64,000 bases of DNA from Plantago major (lineage: Eukaryota > Streptophyta > Magnoliopsida > Lamiales > Plantaginaceae): NCBI GenBank assembly GCA_026545765.1, contig CM048839.1:90920914-90984913 (forward strand), written 5' to 3'. The translations under genes and the position numbers were made by a program. Numbering within the stretch: position 1 is the first letter of the stretch; the number at the start of each line of letters is the position of its first letter. Positions 23,689 to 33,557 of this stretch are shown one piece after another. A model generated the notes under the pieces. That model did not search any database and was not told where the DNA came from. It worked only from the letters and a program-made list of their open reading frames with translations.

Positions 23689-24327
23689 TCAAATAGTGCA
23701 AAGACCAAGAGACCTTCTCAAACTGAAGAATCTCTCTTTATCAAGGGGCTTTGTGAAAATGTCAGCTAACTGATTTGTGGTATCAATGTGTTGTATGTCA
23801 ATAATTTGTTTGGAGACTAGGTCTCTAAGAAAATGATGTCGAATGTCTATATGCTTGGTGCGTGAGTGTTGAATAGGGTTCTTGGAAATGTGAATGGCAC
23901 TTAAGTTATCAAAAAACATCAAAAGAGTGTCACTTTGAAACCCATATTCATGCAGCATATTGTTCAGCCAAATTAGTTGAGACACACAACTCCCAGCCGC
24001 TACATATTCGGATTCAGCAGTAGAGAGAGACACACAATTTTGTTTCTTACTATACCATGACACAAGATTTGGTCCAAGATAAAAACAACCTCCACTAGTT
24101 GATTTTCGATCATCTAAGTCACCAGCCCAATCAGAATCACTAAATCCCAACAGATTAGTGTTTGAATCACATGCATACCATAATCCAAGATTAACAGTTC
24201 CTGATATATATCTAATGATTCTTTTCACAGCAGTTAAGTGAGATATTTTGGGTTTGGATTGATACAGCACACACAAACAGAGAACATGATGTCGTGTCCG
24301 GTGGTGAAAGATACAAGAGACTTCCAA
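23689..24327 (-). pseudogene. RNase H domain of Sirevirus G pol
   Basis: About 212 codons with the copia RNase H signature: GFSDSDWAGDLDDRKSTSGGCFYLG, SLSTAESEYVAAGSC, LMFFDNLSAIHISKNPIQHSR and the terminal TNQLADIFTKPLD. The catalytic acidic residues (D of DSDWAG, E of ESEYVA, D of FFDN) are present. The domain itself is intact, but it lies in a different frame from the reverse transcriptase, with a third frame (24212-24529) bridging them. At least two frameshifts therefore separate the two domains, and no single polyprotein can be made. Confidence 0.85.
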
Positions 24328-25007
24328 TCATTGATCTGTATAATGTCAATAACATCGCCCCAACATCGGTTTCTTGAGTTTGTAGAAGTAGCCATGGGAG
24401 TGCTGCAAGGTTTGGCATTTTCCAGACCAAATTTGGTGATAAGATTCTTGGCATATTTCTCTTGGGAGATAAAGAGACCTTCCTGTTTCTGCTGTATCTG
24501 AAGCCCCAAGAAGAAACTGAGTTCACCAATCATACTCATCTCAAAGGTTCCTGTCATGGCTTGAACAAACTTATCTAGCAAGGAGAGGTTAGTAGCACCA
24601 AATACAATATCATCAACATAGATTTGAGCAATGCAGATGTCTTTTCCTTTCCTGAGAATAAACAGAGTTTGATCTCCCTCACCTCTTTTAAATCCTAACC
24701 CAACTAGGAATTCTGTCAACCTAGCATACCAAGCGCGTGGGGCTTGTTTCAGACCATACAAGGCTTTTCTTAGTTTCAAAACATGGTCAGGGTAAAAAGG
24801 ATCTTCAAACCCTCTAGGTTGTTCAACATACACTTCTTTGTCAATGTAACCATTCAAGAAAGCTCTTTTAACATCCATTTGGTTGAGTTTTATGTTAAGA
24901 CAACATGCTAAGGCTAGGAGCAAGCGAATGGACTCTAATCTAGCAACAGGAGCGAAGGTCTCATCAAAATCAATGCCTTCTACTTGAGTGTAACCTTGAG
25001 CAACCAA
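24234..25007 (-). pseudogene. Reverse transcriptase of Sirevirus G
   Basis: Copia reverse transcriptase with KARLVAQGY-like start (VAQGYTQVEGIDFDETFAPVA), LNQMDVKRAFLNGYIDKEVY, LYGLKQAPRAWY, and the active-site box IAQIYVDDIVFGATN. The LSFFLGLQI thumb motif follows. The three catalytic Asp (MDVK and YVDD) are present. Upstream, the frame is lost in an A-run at about 25013-25020; downstream it is lost near 24380-24410, where a string of residues out of homology begins. The domain is intact in sequence but isolated by frameshifts. Confidence 0.9.
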
Positions 25008-25622
25008 TCTGGCTTTGTTTTTTACAACTATCCCCTTTCAATCACTCTTATTTTTTGAAAATCCACTTGGTGCCTATGACATTTATATTATGGGGGGCGG
25101 GGAACAAGAGTCCAGACTTCATTTGTTTGGAACTGACGAAGTTCATCTTGCATTGCTTCTATCCAAAAATCATCAGCAAGAGCTTCTTTCACATTTTTAG
25201 GTTCAATTAACGAAACAAAGCACGAGGAACTTACAGAGTGACATATTTCAGCAAGTCTGAGTGTTTCCTTGTAGTTTTTGCGCGTGTTTCCCCTCAATGT
25301 CCTTCCTCCTGGATTTCCAATTACTTGGGAACTGGGATGATCTTTGCGAATTCTAGGAGCAGGATCCTTTCGTGAGTCAGGAGACTTAGGTGCAGCATTA
25401 ATGCCGGATTGATTGTCGATTCAAATTTCGGTCTCATTATGAGGATCAGCTTGTTCTTCATCATGAGTGTAAATCTGGGATGTTGAATTTAATGTTGAGT
25501 CATCATTGCACAGAGGGGATGTTGGCACTACATTGCCCACATCATGGGTTCTTTCATTTTGATCAACAGCAGGAGTCATAGTTTCTGGTACGTTCTCACG
25601 TGTAGAAGAGTCAGAGGATGAG
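25008..25622 (-). pseudogene. Linker between integrase and RT of G, degraded
   Basis: The minus strand shows EPKNVKEALADDFWIEAMQDELRQFQTNEVWTLVPRPP (25088-25297, quoted only as landmarks EALADDFW and NEVWTLVPR), which normally sits just before the RT core of copia pol. Frames are broken by indels in a G-run (about 25093) and an A-run (about 25015). The region 25300-25622 is the variable integrase tail, without long frames. Confidence 0.7.
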
Positions 25623-26162
25623 TCAATAACTGCTCAAGACTGCAGAGATCTTCTTCTGGGCATAGGGCTCAGAGTCATCAAAGGAAACATTCACAGACTC
25701 TTGTATAGTCTGCAATCTAGGATTGTATATTCTATACGCTTGACTATTTTGAGAGTATCCTACAAAGATTCCTTTGTCACTTTTAGCATCAAACTTCCCT
25801 AGATGTTCTCTATCATTGAGTATGTAACACACACATCCAAATACATGAAAGTACTTAAGATTGGGTTTTCTTCCTTTCAACATCTCATAGGGAGTGGTCA
25901 GAGAACCTGGACGAAGATAGACACGATTGATTATGTGACAAGCAGTGTTCACAGCTTCAGCCCACAACCTTTTTGATAGGTTCATTGAGCTCAACATCAC
26001 TCTGGCCATTTCTTGAAGAGTCCTGTTTTTCCTTTCAGCAACACCATTTTGTTGTGGTGTCTTAGGAGCTGAGTATTCATGCATGATTCCTTTCTTTTCA
26101 CAGTACTTATCAAAGAATTGATTCTCGAATTCTTTACCATGGTCGATCAATTCTTTGAACAA
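25623..26162 (-). pseudogene. Integrase core, C-terminal half, of G
   Basis: Contains SAPKTPQQNGVAERKNRTLQ with the third catalytic residue Glu, then the copia landmarks NTACHIINRVYLRP, TPYEMLKGRKPNLKYFHVFGC and GIFVGYS. A frameshift at about 26150 separates it from the first catalytic Asp in the neighbouring frame (26134-26643). All three DDE residues can be found but in two frames. Confidence 0.85.
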
Positions 26163-26643
26163 GAGTAGTAATCTTGATTACAACATTTTGTATGCCGCTT
26201 TTGAAGGATTCAAAGTTTCGATTTTCTTTCAAAAAATTGACCCAAGTGTATCTAGAAAAATCATCAACTATAACATAGATATACCAGGCTCCTCCTAAAC
26301 TTTTAGCTTCTATAGGACCCATGAGATCCATATGCAGGAGTTCAAAGCAGTTAGAAGTACCTCTTTGTTGTCCTTCAATCAGAAGTGGCTGATGTGTCAC
26401 TTTGGTTTGTTTTCCCATAAGACAGTCGCCACACACATGTTTCCCTACATTGGTGAGCTTTGGCACTCCTGTCACCACATTGTTTTTGATGATCTTCTCC
26501 AGATTTCTGTAATTGACATGTCCCAAATTCTTATGCCACAATGTTGCATCATCATGTTGAGCAACATTGCATTTGAGAGGAATGTCCATCACATAGCAGT
26601 TGTCCTGTGATCTCACACCTGTCATTACAGTTAATTTGTCCAC
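26134..26643 (-). pseudogene. GAG pre-integrase and integrase N-terminal half of G
   Basis: The HHCC zinc finger is visible as LWHKNLGHVNY with VCGDCLMGKQ. The first part of the integrase fold follows: LLHMDLMGPI (catalytic Asp), YIYVIVDDFSRYTWV. A CAATGTTG/CAACATTG pair (26539-26569) sits in the linker just before the zinc finger and encodes the CNVAQHDDAT stretch, in a poorly conserved part of the protein. Confidence 0.85.
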
Positions 26644-26684
26644 ACAAGTATAAACTTTGCAAGAACATTTATCAAACTTGACTT

Positions 26685-27617
26685 TCAGATCATCATCACA
26701 CAGTGGCTTATACTAACAAGATTAGCCGTTAACCCTTCAACAAGAAGAACATTTGAGAGTTTCGGATATCCTTTAAGGCACAGTGTTCCCTTTCCAAGTA
26801 TTTTTCTTTGGTATCCTCCTCCATATGTTACCGTACCTGTCTTTTGAGCTACAAAATTTGACAAATTTGACGGGTTACCGGTCATGTGCCTAGAACAACC
26901 ATTGTCGAAGTACCATTTTCCAAAGATTGTTAGAAGCAATGTAAAAGCAACATTGCAAGTATGTTTTTCTTTAGCTACCCAAACATGTTTCGAAACACTC
27001 TTGTGTTTTCTTATCTGTTCTGTAGATTTGCCTTGTTTAGGAGAACTAGAAAAGTACTTCAGAGTCTTAAGATTACATCTTTCAGTCTCTGTTGAAGTGG
27101 ATGTTGTCACAACATTGCAGCTAGCATCACTGTTTTGTTTGCTGGAAACTAAATGGGAGGGAATTGTGGAGAGATTACTGAGGTTGGAGGTCTCAACATG
27201 TTCCCTTTTTAAGTCCTTTTGGTACTGAAAACAGTAAGGCTTTTTGTGACCAGATTTATGACAGTAAGTGCACACAAACAAGGCTTTTTCTTTGACAAAC
27301 GTAGGACCTTTTATGAGCTCAGAAAGAGGTTTGACAACTTTTGGGGTATCAGTGTTAACAGTGCAGTTCATGTTGCACCCAAGTTCATCATAACTACTGG
27401 TGTACCCTAAACCAGTGGTCCTATCATTGTTTACATCAAGCATATCATTAAGTCTAGAAGTAGAAGAGTTCCATTTTGCAATTACCTTCTTTTCATTTTC
27501 TAGTTCAGAGATTACGTTGAACAGTTCAGTGTCCTTCTTTGTTAATTCAGCTTCTAGTTTGACAATGGTGTCTTTCAGATTGTAGTTCTCCTTCTCAGTT
27601 TTCTTGAGGAGTTTCAC
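26685..27617 (-). pseudogene. Nucleocapsid zinc finger and protease region of G
   Basis: The N-terminal part is coiled coil (ENYNLKDTIVKLEAELTKK). It then has a CCHC-type knuckle, CTYCHKSGHKKPYC. The protease region has WYFDNGCSRHMTG, where most copia proteases have D-S/T-G, followed by GKGTLCLKGYPKL and LVEGLTANLVSISH. The Asp is kept but the middle residue is Asn. The frame breaks before 26643 and after 27617, and about 160 bases to gag are out of frame. Confidence 0.8.
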
Positions 27618-27778
27618 GAGTCTTCCATTCAGAAGAGTTTCTCATACATCTATTGCGGTTCCTCACCATTTGATCTGCATTAACTTCCTCTTCAAGGACC
27701 TGTCTATATCAAAATCCAGAACCATGTAGACATAAAACATCGAGATTCGACTTCTCGGGTTTGGTTAGTGCCAAAATT

Positions 27779-28951
27779 TCACAGCCTCGAGTCATCATAG
27801 TCAAAGAAGATTTCTATTCTCGATGTTGTCTCGACAATGTTGTCCCAACATTGGTCATCAACATTGTAAGTGGATGAGCGGAGAGCTCTGGCATTGGTAG
27901 TTGAATCATCTTCTTTTTCTTCATCTTCCTGTTCTTCATCTGAGTCATCACTGAGACAAGCAAGAAGATTCTTTTTCTCTTTTCTGAGATTGTTAGCACA
28001 TTCATTTTGATAATGACCCCACCCTTGGCATTCAAAACATCTAATATTACTAAGAGGAGTGCGATCGAAATCGATTGAGCTAGTTTTGGAAGCAGAACCA
28101 GTTTTGAAAGTATTGGTTTTCTTTTTGAAAGTTTTAGTTCCACTTGAGGATCCTTGACCAGAGTTTTTCCTGAATCTAAGTTTGTTGAACTTCCTCACAA
28201 GATTGTTGAAAGCTTCCTCAGTCATATTGTCAGACTCATCACTACTACTATCAGGCTTTGAAGATTTAGCTTTAGAAACAGAGTGAAGGGAGATACTATG
28301 AGTTTTCATACCTTGTCTCTCATTTTCATTTAGTTCAAAGTTTTTCAAATTGTTCAACAGGGTATGAAAATCCATAGTTGCCAAGTTATGAGTGTCTTCC
28401 AAAATAGTGACTTTGGTATTAAATCTTGAGGAAAGAGATCGAACAGCTTTGAAAACAAGTTGCCTATTAGAAACAGCTTCTCCCAGTCTTTGGACTTCAT
28501 TTGAGAGAGTCAAAAGTTTTTCGAAATAGGAGTCAATGGTTTCTTCCTCCGCCATTCTTAGATTTTCAAATTGAGACCAAAGCATTCTAAGTTTAGTTTG
28601 TTTGACACTAGCATCCCCTTCACAATGACTCTGAAGTAATTCCCAAGCTTGTTTTGCAGTAGTGCAGTTTTGAATGATTTTAAACATATGAGAATCTACA
28701 TGACCAAAGATAGCATTTAATGCTTTTTCATTATAAGAGCTAAGAAGTATGTCACCTGCAGAGAAGCGTTCTTCAGGGATGGGGACAATGTCACCATCAG
28801 CATCAGGTCCTTCAGTTGGCCAGGTGTATCCTTCCAGAATGGATCTCCAAGCACGGCCATCAAGGGACTTGATGTATGTCCTCATCCGTATTTGCCAGTA
28901 ATGGTAGTTGGACCCATCAAGCACAGGAGGTCTATTGTAGTTTGCATCCAT
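27779..28951 (-). CDS. Gag of Sirevirus G
   Basis: The open frame reaches 28975, but the first ATG is at 28951 (MDANYNRPPVLDG), giving about 390 residues. Features in order are: a YHYWQIRMRTYIKSLDGRAW start typical of copia Gag (DUF4219), then a UBN2-type helical body (TTAKQAWELLQSHCEGD, NEVQRLGEAV, LVFKAVRSL), a basic Ser/Lys linker, a CCHC knuckle CFECQGWGHYQNEC near residue 305, and an acidic tail. This is the only coding domain of G that is uninterrupted. Gag forms the particle that packages element RNA. Three copies of the CAATGTTG/CAACATTG word fall in its tail (27835-27866). The frame is separated from pol by a shift. Confidence 0.9.
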   Translation of the reverse strand: MDANYNRPPVLDGSNYHYWQIRMRTYIKSLDGRAWRSILEGYTWPTEGPDADGDIVPIPEERFSAGDILLSSYNEKALNAIFGHVDSHMFKIIQNCTTAKQAWELLQSHCEGDASVKQTKLRMLWSQFENLRMAEEETIDSYFEKLLTLSNEVQRLGEAVSNRQLVFKAVRSLSSRFNTKVTILEDTHNLATMDFHTLLNNLKNFELNENERQGMKTHSISLHSVSKAKSSKPDSSSDESDNMTEEAFNNLVRKFNKLRFRKNSGQGSSSGTKTFKKKTNTFKTGSASKTSSIDFDRTPLSNIRCFECQGWGHYQNECANNLRKEKKNLLACLSDDSDEEQEDEEKEDDSTTNARALRSSTYNVDDQCWDNIVETTSRIEIFFDYDDSRL

Positions 28952-28992
28952 TGTAGTAGTACCAAATCCAGACACCTGTAGTTAGGTTCCTG

Positions 28993-29004
28993 GCTCTGAT
29001 ACCA
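28993..29004 (-). other. Primer binding site of G (initiator Met tRNA)
   Basis: Minus-strand TGGTATCAGAGC, complementary to the 3' end of plant initiator methionine tRNA, lies 2 nt inside the 5' LTR boundary. This is the standard site for Ty1/copia elements. Confidence 0.95.
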
Positions 29005-29006
29005 CT

Positions 29007-29846
29007 TGTTAGAACTTATGATCCCGGATTGGTACTTGGAACTATATCAACAGACAATGTTGCCAACAATGTTGTTCAACAATGTCTACAGTAAACAGAT
29101 AGCAGCGGATGAATAATATTAAAACTTCTATTACCAAGCCAATATATAGAAATATATATTGGCAACGCCTTAGGCAAAATATCTACTGACAGGAAAAGTA
29201 GATCTAATCAACTAAGTTTAATACAATCAAAACGATTGATTAAACAACCAAAACTAGCCCTAGAAGAGCCAACAGTAAAAGCTATTCTAGGTCGATGTTT
29301 GAAAGAGTTATTCCAACAATGAATACTCTTAGACAAACTCTAAAGCTAGCAGAAAACAAGAAGCCGAAACTCTTAAATCTTTTATGATCTTTTCAAAAAG
29401 CTCAACCTTGCTTTGCTGAATCCTTGCATATATATACTTGAGATGTCGACCTCTTCCATCTATGTCGAAAGGCAATAGGATCTCAGCAAAGGCAATTTTC
29501 CTTTTACTTGTTTTCTTCAATATGCGCATAGAAGGAAATTTCCATATTTCGATTCTTCATAAAATATATTCCTTCTTGCTTTCACCACAAGCTGTTCTTT
29601 TTCCTTAAATCATTTCTTGTTCGATTTGTCAATACTTCCAGTCCAAGTTTCCTGTCCAATGTGCTTTGTCTTCGATGTCTACAGCAATGCTATATCTTCA
29701 ATGTTATGTCAGCATTGAATTCTATCCTGTCACAATGTTATACAACATTGATAATCCTGCAGCTTCATAAACAACAACAAACACAAACTTGGAACTGATT
29801 ATTGAAAGACAAGATTATCAAAATATAAGTGCATGCTGCACTTTCA
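29007..29846 (-). repeat. 5' LTR of Sirevirus G
   Basis: Pairs with 19184-20024 at about 99 percent by eye. It ends in GCTGCACTTTCA and is followed directly by the TSD GAAAG at 29847-29851. Confidence 0.95.
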
Positions 29847-30299
29847 GAAAGTATTTTCTATTTTATGTTCTTCAATGTTTATTATTATGATCGTAATGAA
29901 AACTTTTCACGAAAATCTTTGAACACTCATTGAGATTTTTCCCACACTTGTTTTTATTCCCTTCCTTGTAGGTGAGATGGCGGCGAAGAATGACCGACCG
30001 ATAAACTCAGCAAACTAAGTGTGTAGTTGGGATTTGGGATTTTTATCAATGAAAATAATGTCCTTTTGCGTATTTCAAAAACTCATGTCATTTCCCGTTA
30101 TATTGTGTATCTTTAAAGACAAGAATGTTGAAATATTGTGGTTTTATTTGCTGAATAAAATATATTTTTTATTCCACCAACTGTGAACGAAAGGTTGTCT
30201 GTAACTTTCCATGTTTCACTAAACGTTTCGGCTCTGCTTTCGCCCGATGTCCTGACTGAAATTCACTTCTTTTAAAAACCTATAAGTCGGGGCGTTACA

Positions 30300-30529
30300 G
30301 TCTGTACCTGCCTGCCTTTGTACCAGAATGCCTAAAGAAGGTCTTGTTCTCTCTGTGGAACAGTTATAGGACTTTTAATGAGAGGTGGTATGCCCTTCCG
30401 GCTCCTGTTGTGGGATTCCCATCTGACTACAACCTGCATGATGAAGTCCGGGAGAACAGGCTGCGGATTGAAGCAAAAGAGTCCAAAAAGAGCCAGGGAT
30501 CTGTGAGCGGCACTCGGAGCGAACAATGA
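30300..30529 (+). pseudogene. Antisense ORF of element A, C-terminal end
   Basis: This is the continuation of the frame that stops being homologous at 17317. After the NHGGP codons, removing F gives YLPAFVPE, which aligns with YLPSFIPE in element B (39385-40035). It continues LFSLWNSYRTFNERWY and ends RSEQ before TGA at 30527. No break is seen in this part. Confidence 0.7.
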
Positions 30530-30742
30530 AGAAGTCCGGGGTGTGCCCCGTAGATATTGTGTAAAGATTTTTGAATAGCTACCTGTTAGGGTAATGTTTT
30601 GACCATCTGAAGGGATGTGGATAATTATGTTTGGCATCCGAAGGGATGTTTGGACAAGTCACGCTATAATGCGACTTTTTAACTTGTTTCTTTTGGTAGC
30701 TCCACATCCTATTGAAGCTCTCTTTTGATCGTTCATGTGTTA
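30530..30742. other. Element A internal non-coding segment
   Basis: Between the stop of the antisense ORF and the insertion point of B. It includes two copies of a CATCxGAAGGGATGTxT phrase (about 30603 and 30638). Its last five bases, TGTTA, are the target duplication of B. Confidence 0.55.
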
Positions 30743-31636
30743 TGTTGATATGAAAATATGTTCAATCTGTCATAGACTCCTTTGGAACGAATTCTAAGGC
30801 GTTTCAAGTTGTCTAAGGTCCATGGTCTCAAGGTCCGACCCTAAGGCCACCACGGGTCCGATCCTCCTGAGTGAAATGATGAGCTAGACCTCAAAGACAG
30901 TAGTTCCGACCCAAACCATGGTCCGAGACCGTGAGGGTCCGACCTGGACGATGGTCTGGACATAAGTCTCTAACCTCATAAGGAACCAAGTGAACTGGCA
31001 CCAAGAGAGAAAATAGGATCCGAGGCTATCAAGGTCCGAACCACTATGCCTTGTGGTTTATGGGAGTTGCTTTCAGACATAAGAGTGTGACCCGGACCAG
31101 GCCCTCGGACCTACACTCTCAGACGAAGGTCCGAGATGGACTTTAGAAGTCTCTAGTTTCTCTCGGAGAATGACTAAACTACCCTCGAAAGCCCAAAAGG
31201 GAAATGGGTTAAGTCTTCTTAATGGGCCATGGGTCTAATAGAGCATTGTTGGCGCAATCCGAGCCTTACACTTGGCACGATCCAACGGAGCCCTTCCTCT
31301 TTGGGAGATCTCTATATATATATGGCACACATTCCCATGCTAATGGGAGGTAAGTCAAGTCATCTTTACGAACTAATCCAGATCACTAAACAGAGCAGAT
31401 CTTCAGTCTCTCTCAAGTAAAGTCTTTATCCGGTTTGACACTACGCAAATCGGGTCTTCGGTCCTACCCCCCCCCCCCCCCAAAGTTACTTGTGCAGGTC
31501 TTTCCCATTAGTGCTTTGGACCTTGGAGTGATTTGGACCCTAGCTTTGGACCTTGACTTAAGACGATTCGCAGTGGTTTGGACTCGGATGATTTAGGAAG
31601 AACTTACTAAGAGTTTGGGGGACTTCACCCTCAACA
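30743..31636 (+). repeat. 5' LTR of element B
   Basis: Starts TGTTGATATGAAAATATG and ends GGGGGACTTCACCCTCAACA. TATA-like CTCTATATATATATGG at about 31311. A C-run lies at about 31469, near the GTTTGACACTACGCAAATCGG phrase common to Tat LTRs here. It pairs with 59177-60043. Confidence 0.9.
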
Positions 31637-31639
31637 TTT

Positions 31640-31655
31640 TGGCGCCATCTGTGGG
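31640..31655 (+). other. Primer binding site of element B
   Basis: TGGCGCCATCTGTGGG, four bases inside the 5' LTR end. The equivalent in C is TGGCGCCGTCTGTGGG (55600-55615, minus strand). This TGGCGCC-type site is usual in Tat and Athila elements. Confidence 0.8.
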
Positions 31656-31689
31656 AATCTTTACAAAAAGTTTCATAGCTCTATAAGAA

Positions 31690-33405
31690 ATGGCAAGACA
31701 GAGAAAGTCGGTGAGAACCGCCACTACTGCAGTGGGAACTCCCGCTCCAAGACCACGAGGTAGACCTCCTACTAGGAGAACACGATTGGCTAGGATCGCA
31801 TCAAGGAATCGAGAAGAGTATCCAAGCAATGTTCACACTGCCAGTGCCTCCTCGGAGGATGAAAGAGTCCCTGATCTACCAGTGAGGACCCAAGGACTGG
31901 GAGTGACGGTCCAAGGAGTGGAAGGACATGTTCCTCCGTCAGGAACACATGGTCCTCGACCAGGAAGGAACTTCACTCTTCCAAATGGCCAGATCGTTCG
32001 TCCGAGTGAGTTTGGGATAAAGGAGAATCAGTTCGGCCTCTTGCTCACTACTATCCAAGGTTGCTTTGGATCCAACAACGTCCAACCTACTCCGCCATTG
32101 GCAGCTCCAAGGCAAACAGAGCCCACTCAGTCAAGGAACGAGCATCACCATGTCTTGGAAAGAATAGGAGAACAAGGTCGACAAGATGATCTGCACAACC
32201 TTATCAACAGGAGAGCTACTGCATCATAGGAGCGTCGTGAGAGGAGCCCAGAAAGACCTAGGCTGGATGAGGCCGGTACTAGTCGTCATGTTGCTTTCCA
32301 AACAAGGGCAAGAGACCAAATGGCAGAGAGTATCGCAGTAATCCAAGTCGATGACCTTCCAACCGGCGTGGCCGTCAACCCAAGAACGGGTGAGAAGCTT
32401 ACTGCTGAACAAATCTACATTCAACAGAAGGCTTTGGAGACCCAGATTGCTAATCTAGGCAAAATGGTGAAGGCTCATGAGAAGGTGATGGTAAGAGCTC
32501 CGAACCCATTATGTGATGCAATCAGAAGAGAGAGGAAGCATCCTGATTGCACTATCCCCAACCTTGAGCGTTACCATGGAGATACTTGTCCCGTTGCTCA
32601 TCTTACTAGGTATAAAAGTAAGATGGACACCAATGGATTGAATGACAACATGAAAGCTCTCAACTTCTCATACACCCTCTTTGGAGAAGCAATGGTTTAG
32701 TGGACCGCTTTACCCGATGGTTCAATCAAGACCTATGAGGATGTGGTCTCTCTCTTTTTGAAGAGATTTCAGAAGGCAAAGAAGAGGAAAAGATCAGTAG
32801 AGCACTTGGCTGGAATCATCCAAAGAGACAATGAAGATCTTAGGACCTTTCTAGAGCGGTTCAATGCTGAAGTACGTCAAGTTGAGTCTCACAGCATCAA
32901 AGAGCGGGTCCGATACCTGTACGCCAATACCTACAATGATGAACCCAGGAAGAAACTCTCCAATGAAGAGATTCCAAATGAAAAATACTTGGAAGATATA
33001 TGTGAGGGAGTCTTGTATGGTGAGGAGTATAGGAGGAACGTTCCAGTGAGAGCCGGGACTAAGAAGGGAAAAGAGCCGATGAGACTGGATCCTGCACCTC
33101 GTCCTAGAAAATTTGAGCAAAGAAAGGATTTCAAAGATAAGAGAGAATTTCGTAGGGAGAGAACCCCTCCCAGGAGATATGCGGAGTACACTCGTCTCAA
33201 TAGATCTAGATCCGACATCTTGGCCTCTATTGTTGAAAAGAATGTGGATGTTCAATGGCCCAAGCCAGCGAGGAATAGTAAAAGAAGCAAGGCTTCTAAA
33301 GAATACTGCAGATTCCATAAGCATAAAGGTCATTCCACGGAAGACTGTGTTCAGTTGAAAACTGAGATTGAAAGTTTGATAAGAAGCGGCAAGCTGAAGA
33401 GCTAG
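31690..33405 (+). pseudogene. Gag of element B
   Basis: ATG at 31690 (MARQRKSV). One frame is kept over about 570 codons, with stops TAG at 32227-32229 and TAG at 32698-32700. The first falls where copy C has Gln (SQGQHE), so a CAG-to-TAG change is likely. In order: a basic Arg/Pro-rich N-terminus, NFTLPNGQIVRPSEFG, a spacer helix, GDTCPVAHLTRYKSKMD, then the retrotransposon gag core (DVVSLFLKRFQKAKKRK, LRTFLERFNAEVRQV). The C-terminal zinc-binding stretch is YCRFHKHKGHSTEDCVQLK, the usual Tat knuckle variant. Gag would form the particle; this copy cannot without readthrough. Confidence 0.85.
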
Positions 33406-33557
33406 TTTACGAAGAGGAACCTTCCCGCCACCAGAGGAATGAACGGAGGAGAGCAGAGCTTGATCCGGAAACTATGACAGGGTCTTTACCACCACCTCCC
33501 ACGGGGATCCCTCCCCAACAAGCTCAGTGATACGATGAGTATTCCGAAAACTTAGAG

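Larger units (their letters stand above)
19184..29846 (-). mobile_element. Element G: Sirevirus (Ty1/copia) with envelope-like ORF
   Basis: A 10.66-kb copia element with LTRs of 841 and 840 bp, TSD GAAAG (19179-19183 and 29847-29851), an initiator-Met tRNA primer site and a polypurine tract. Order on the minus strand is gag, protease, integrase, reverse transcriptase, RNase H, then a spacer and an extra acidic ORF. This copia order plus the extra ORF and multiple polypurine tracts defines the Sirevirus lineage. By eye the LTRs differ by about eight substitutions and one 1-bp indel (about 1 percent), making this the youngest datable insertion in the window. Even so, pol is cut by several frameshifts, so this copy cannot encode its own machinery. 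Confidence 0.95.
17318..30299 (+). mobile_element. Element F: chromovirus-like gypsy solo LTR, split by G
   Basis: Ends are TGTGACACCCCATATTTT and GTCGGGGCGTTACA, the TGTxACxCCCC...GGGGxGTxACA form common in Tekay/Del-type chromovirus LTRs. Flanks are GTCCG (17313-17317) and GTCTG (30300-30304), a TSD with one transition. Without G and one copy of its TSD the LTR is about 2.3 kb. A TATA box (CCCTATAAATACCC, about 18467) gives plus orientation. A phrase of the type ACGAAAGGTxGxxTGTAA occurs near both ends (about 17993 and 30185). Excising F rejoins the antisense ORF of A in frame, which confirms the boundaries. Confidence 0.8.

Noticed and set aside
12740-31636. A single Tat element with LTRs at 12740 and 30743
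   Set aside because: The two LTRs are in opposite orientation and diverged, and the one at 30743 pairs with 59177 by its TGTTA duplication.
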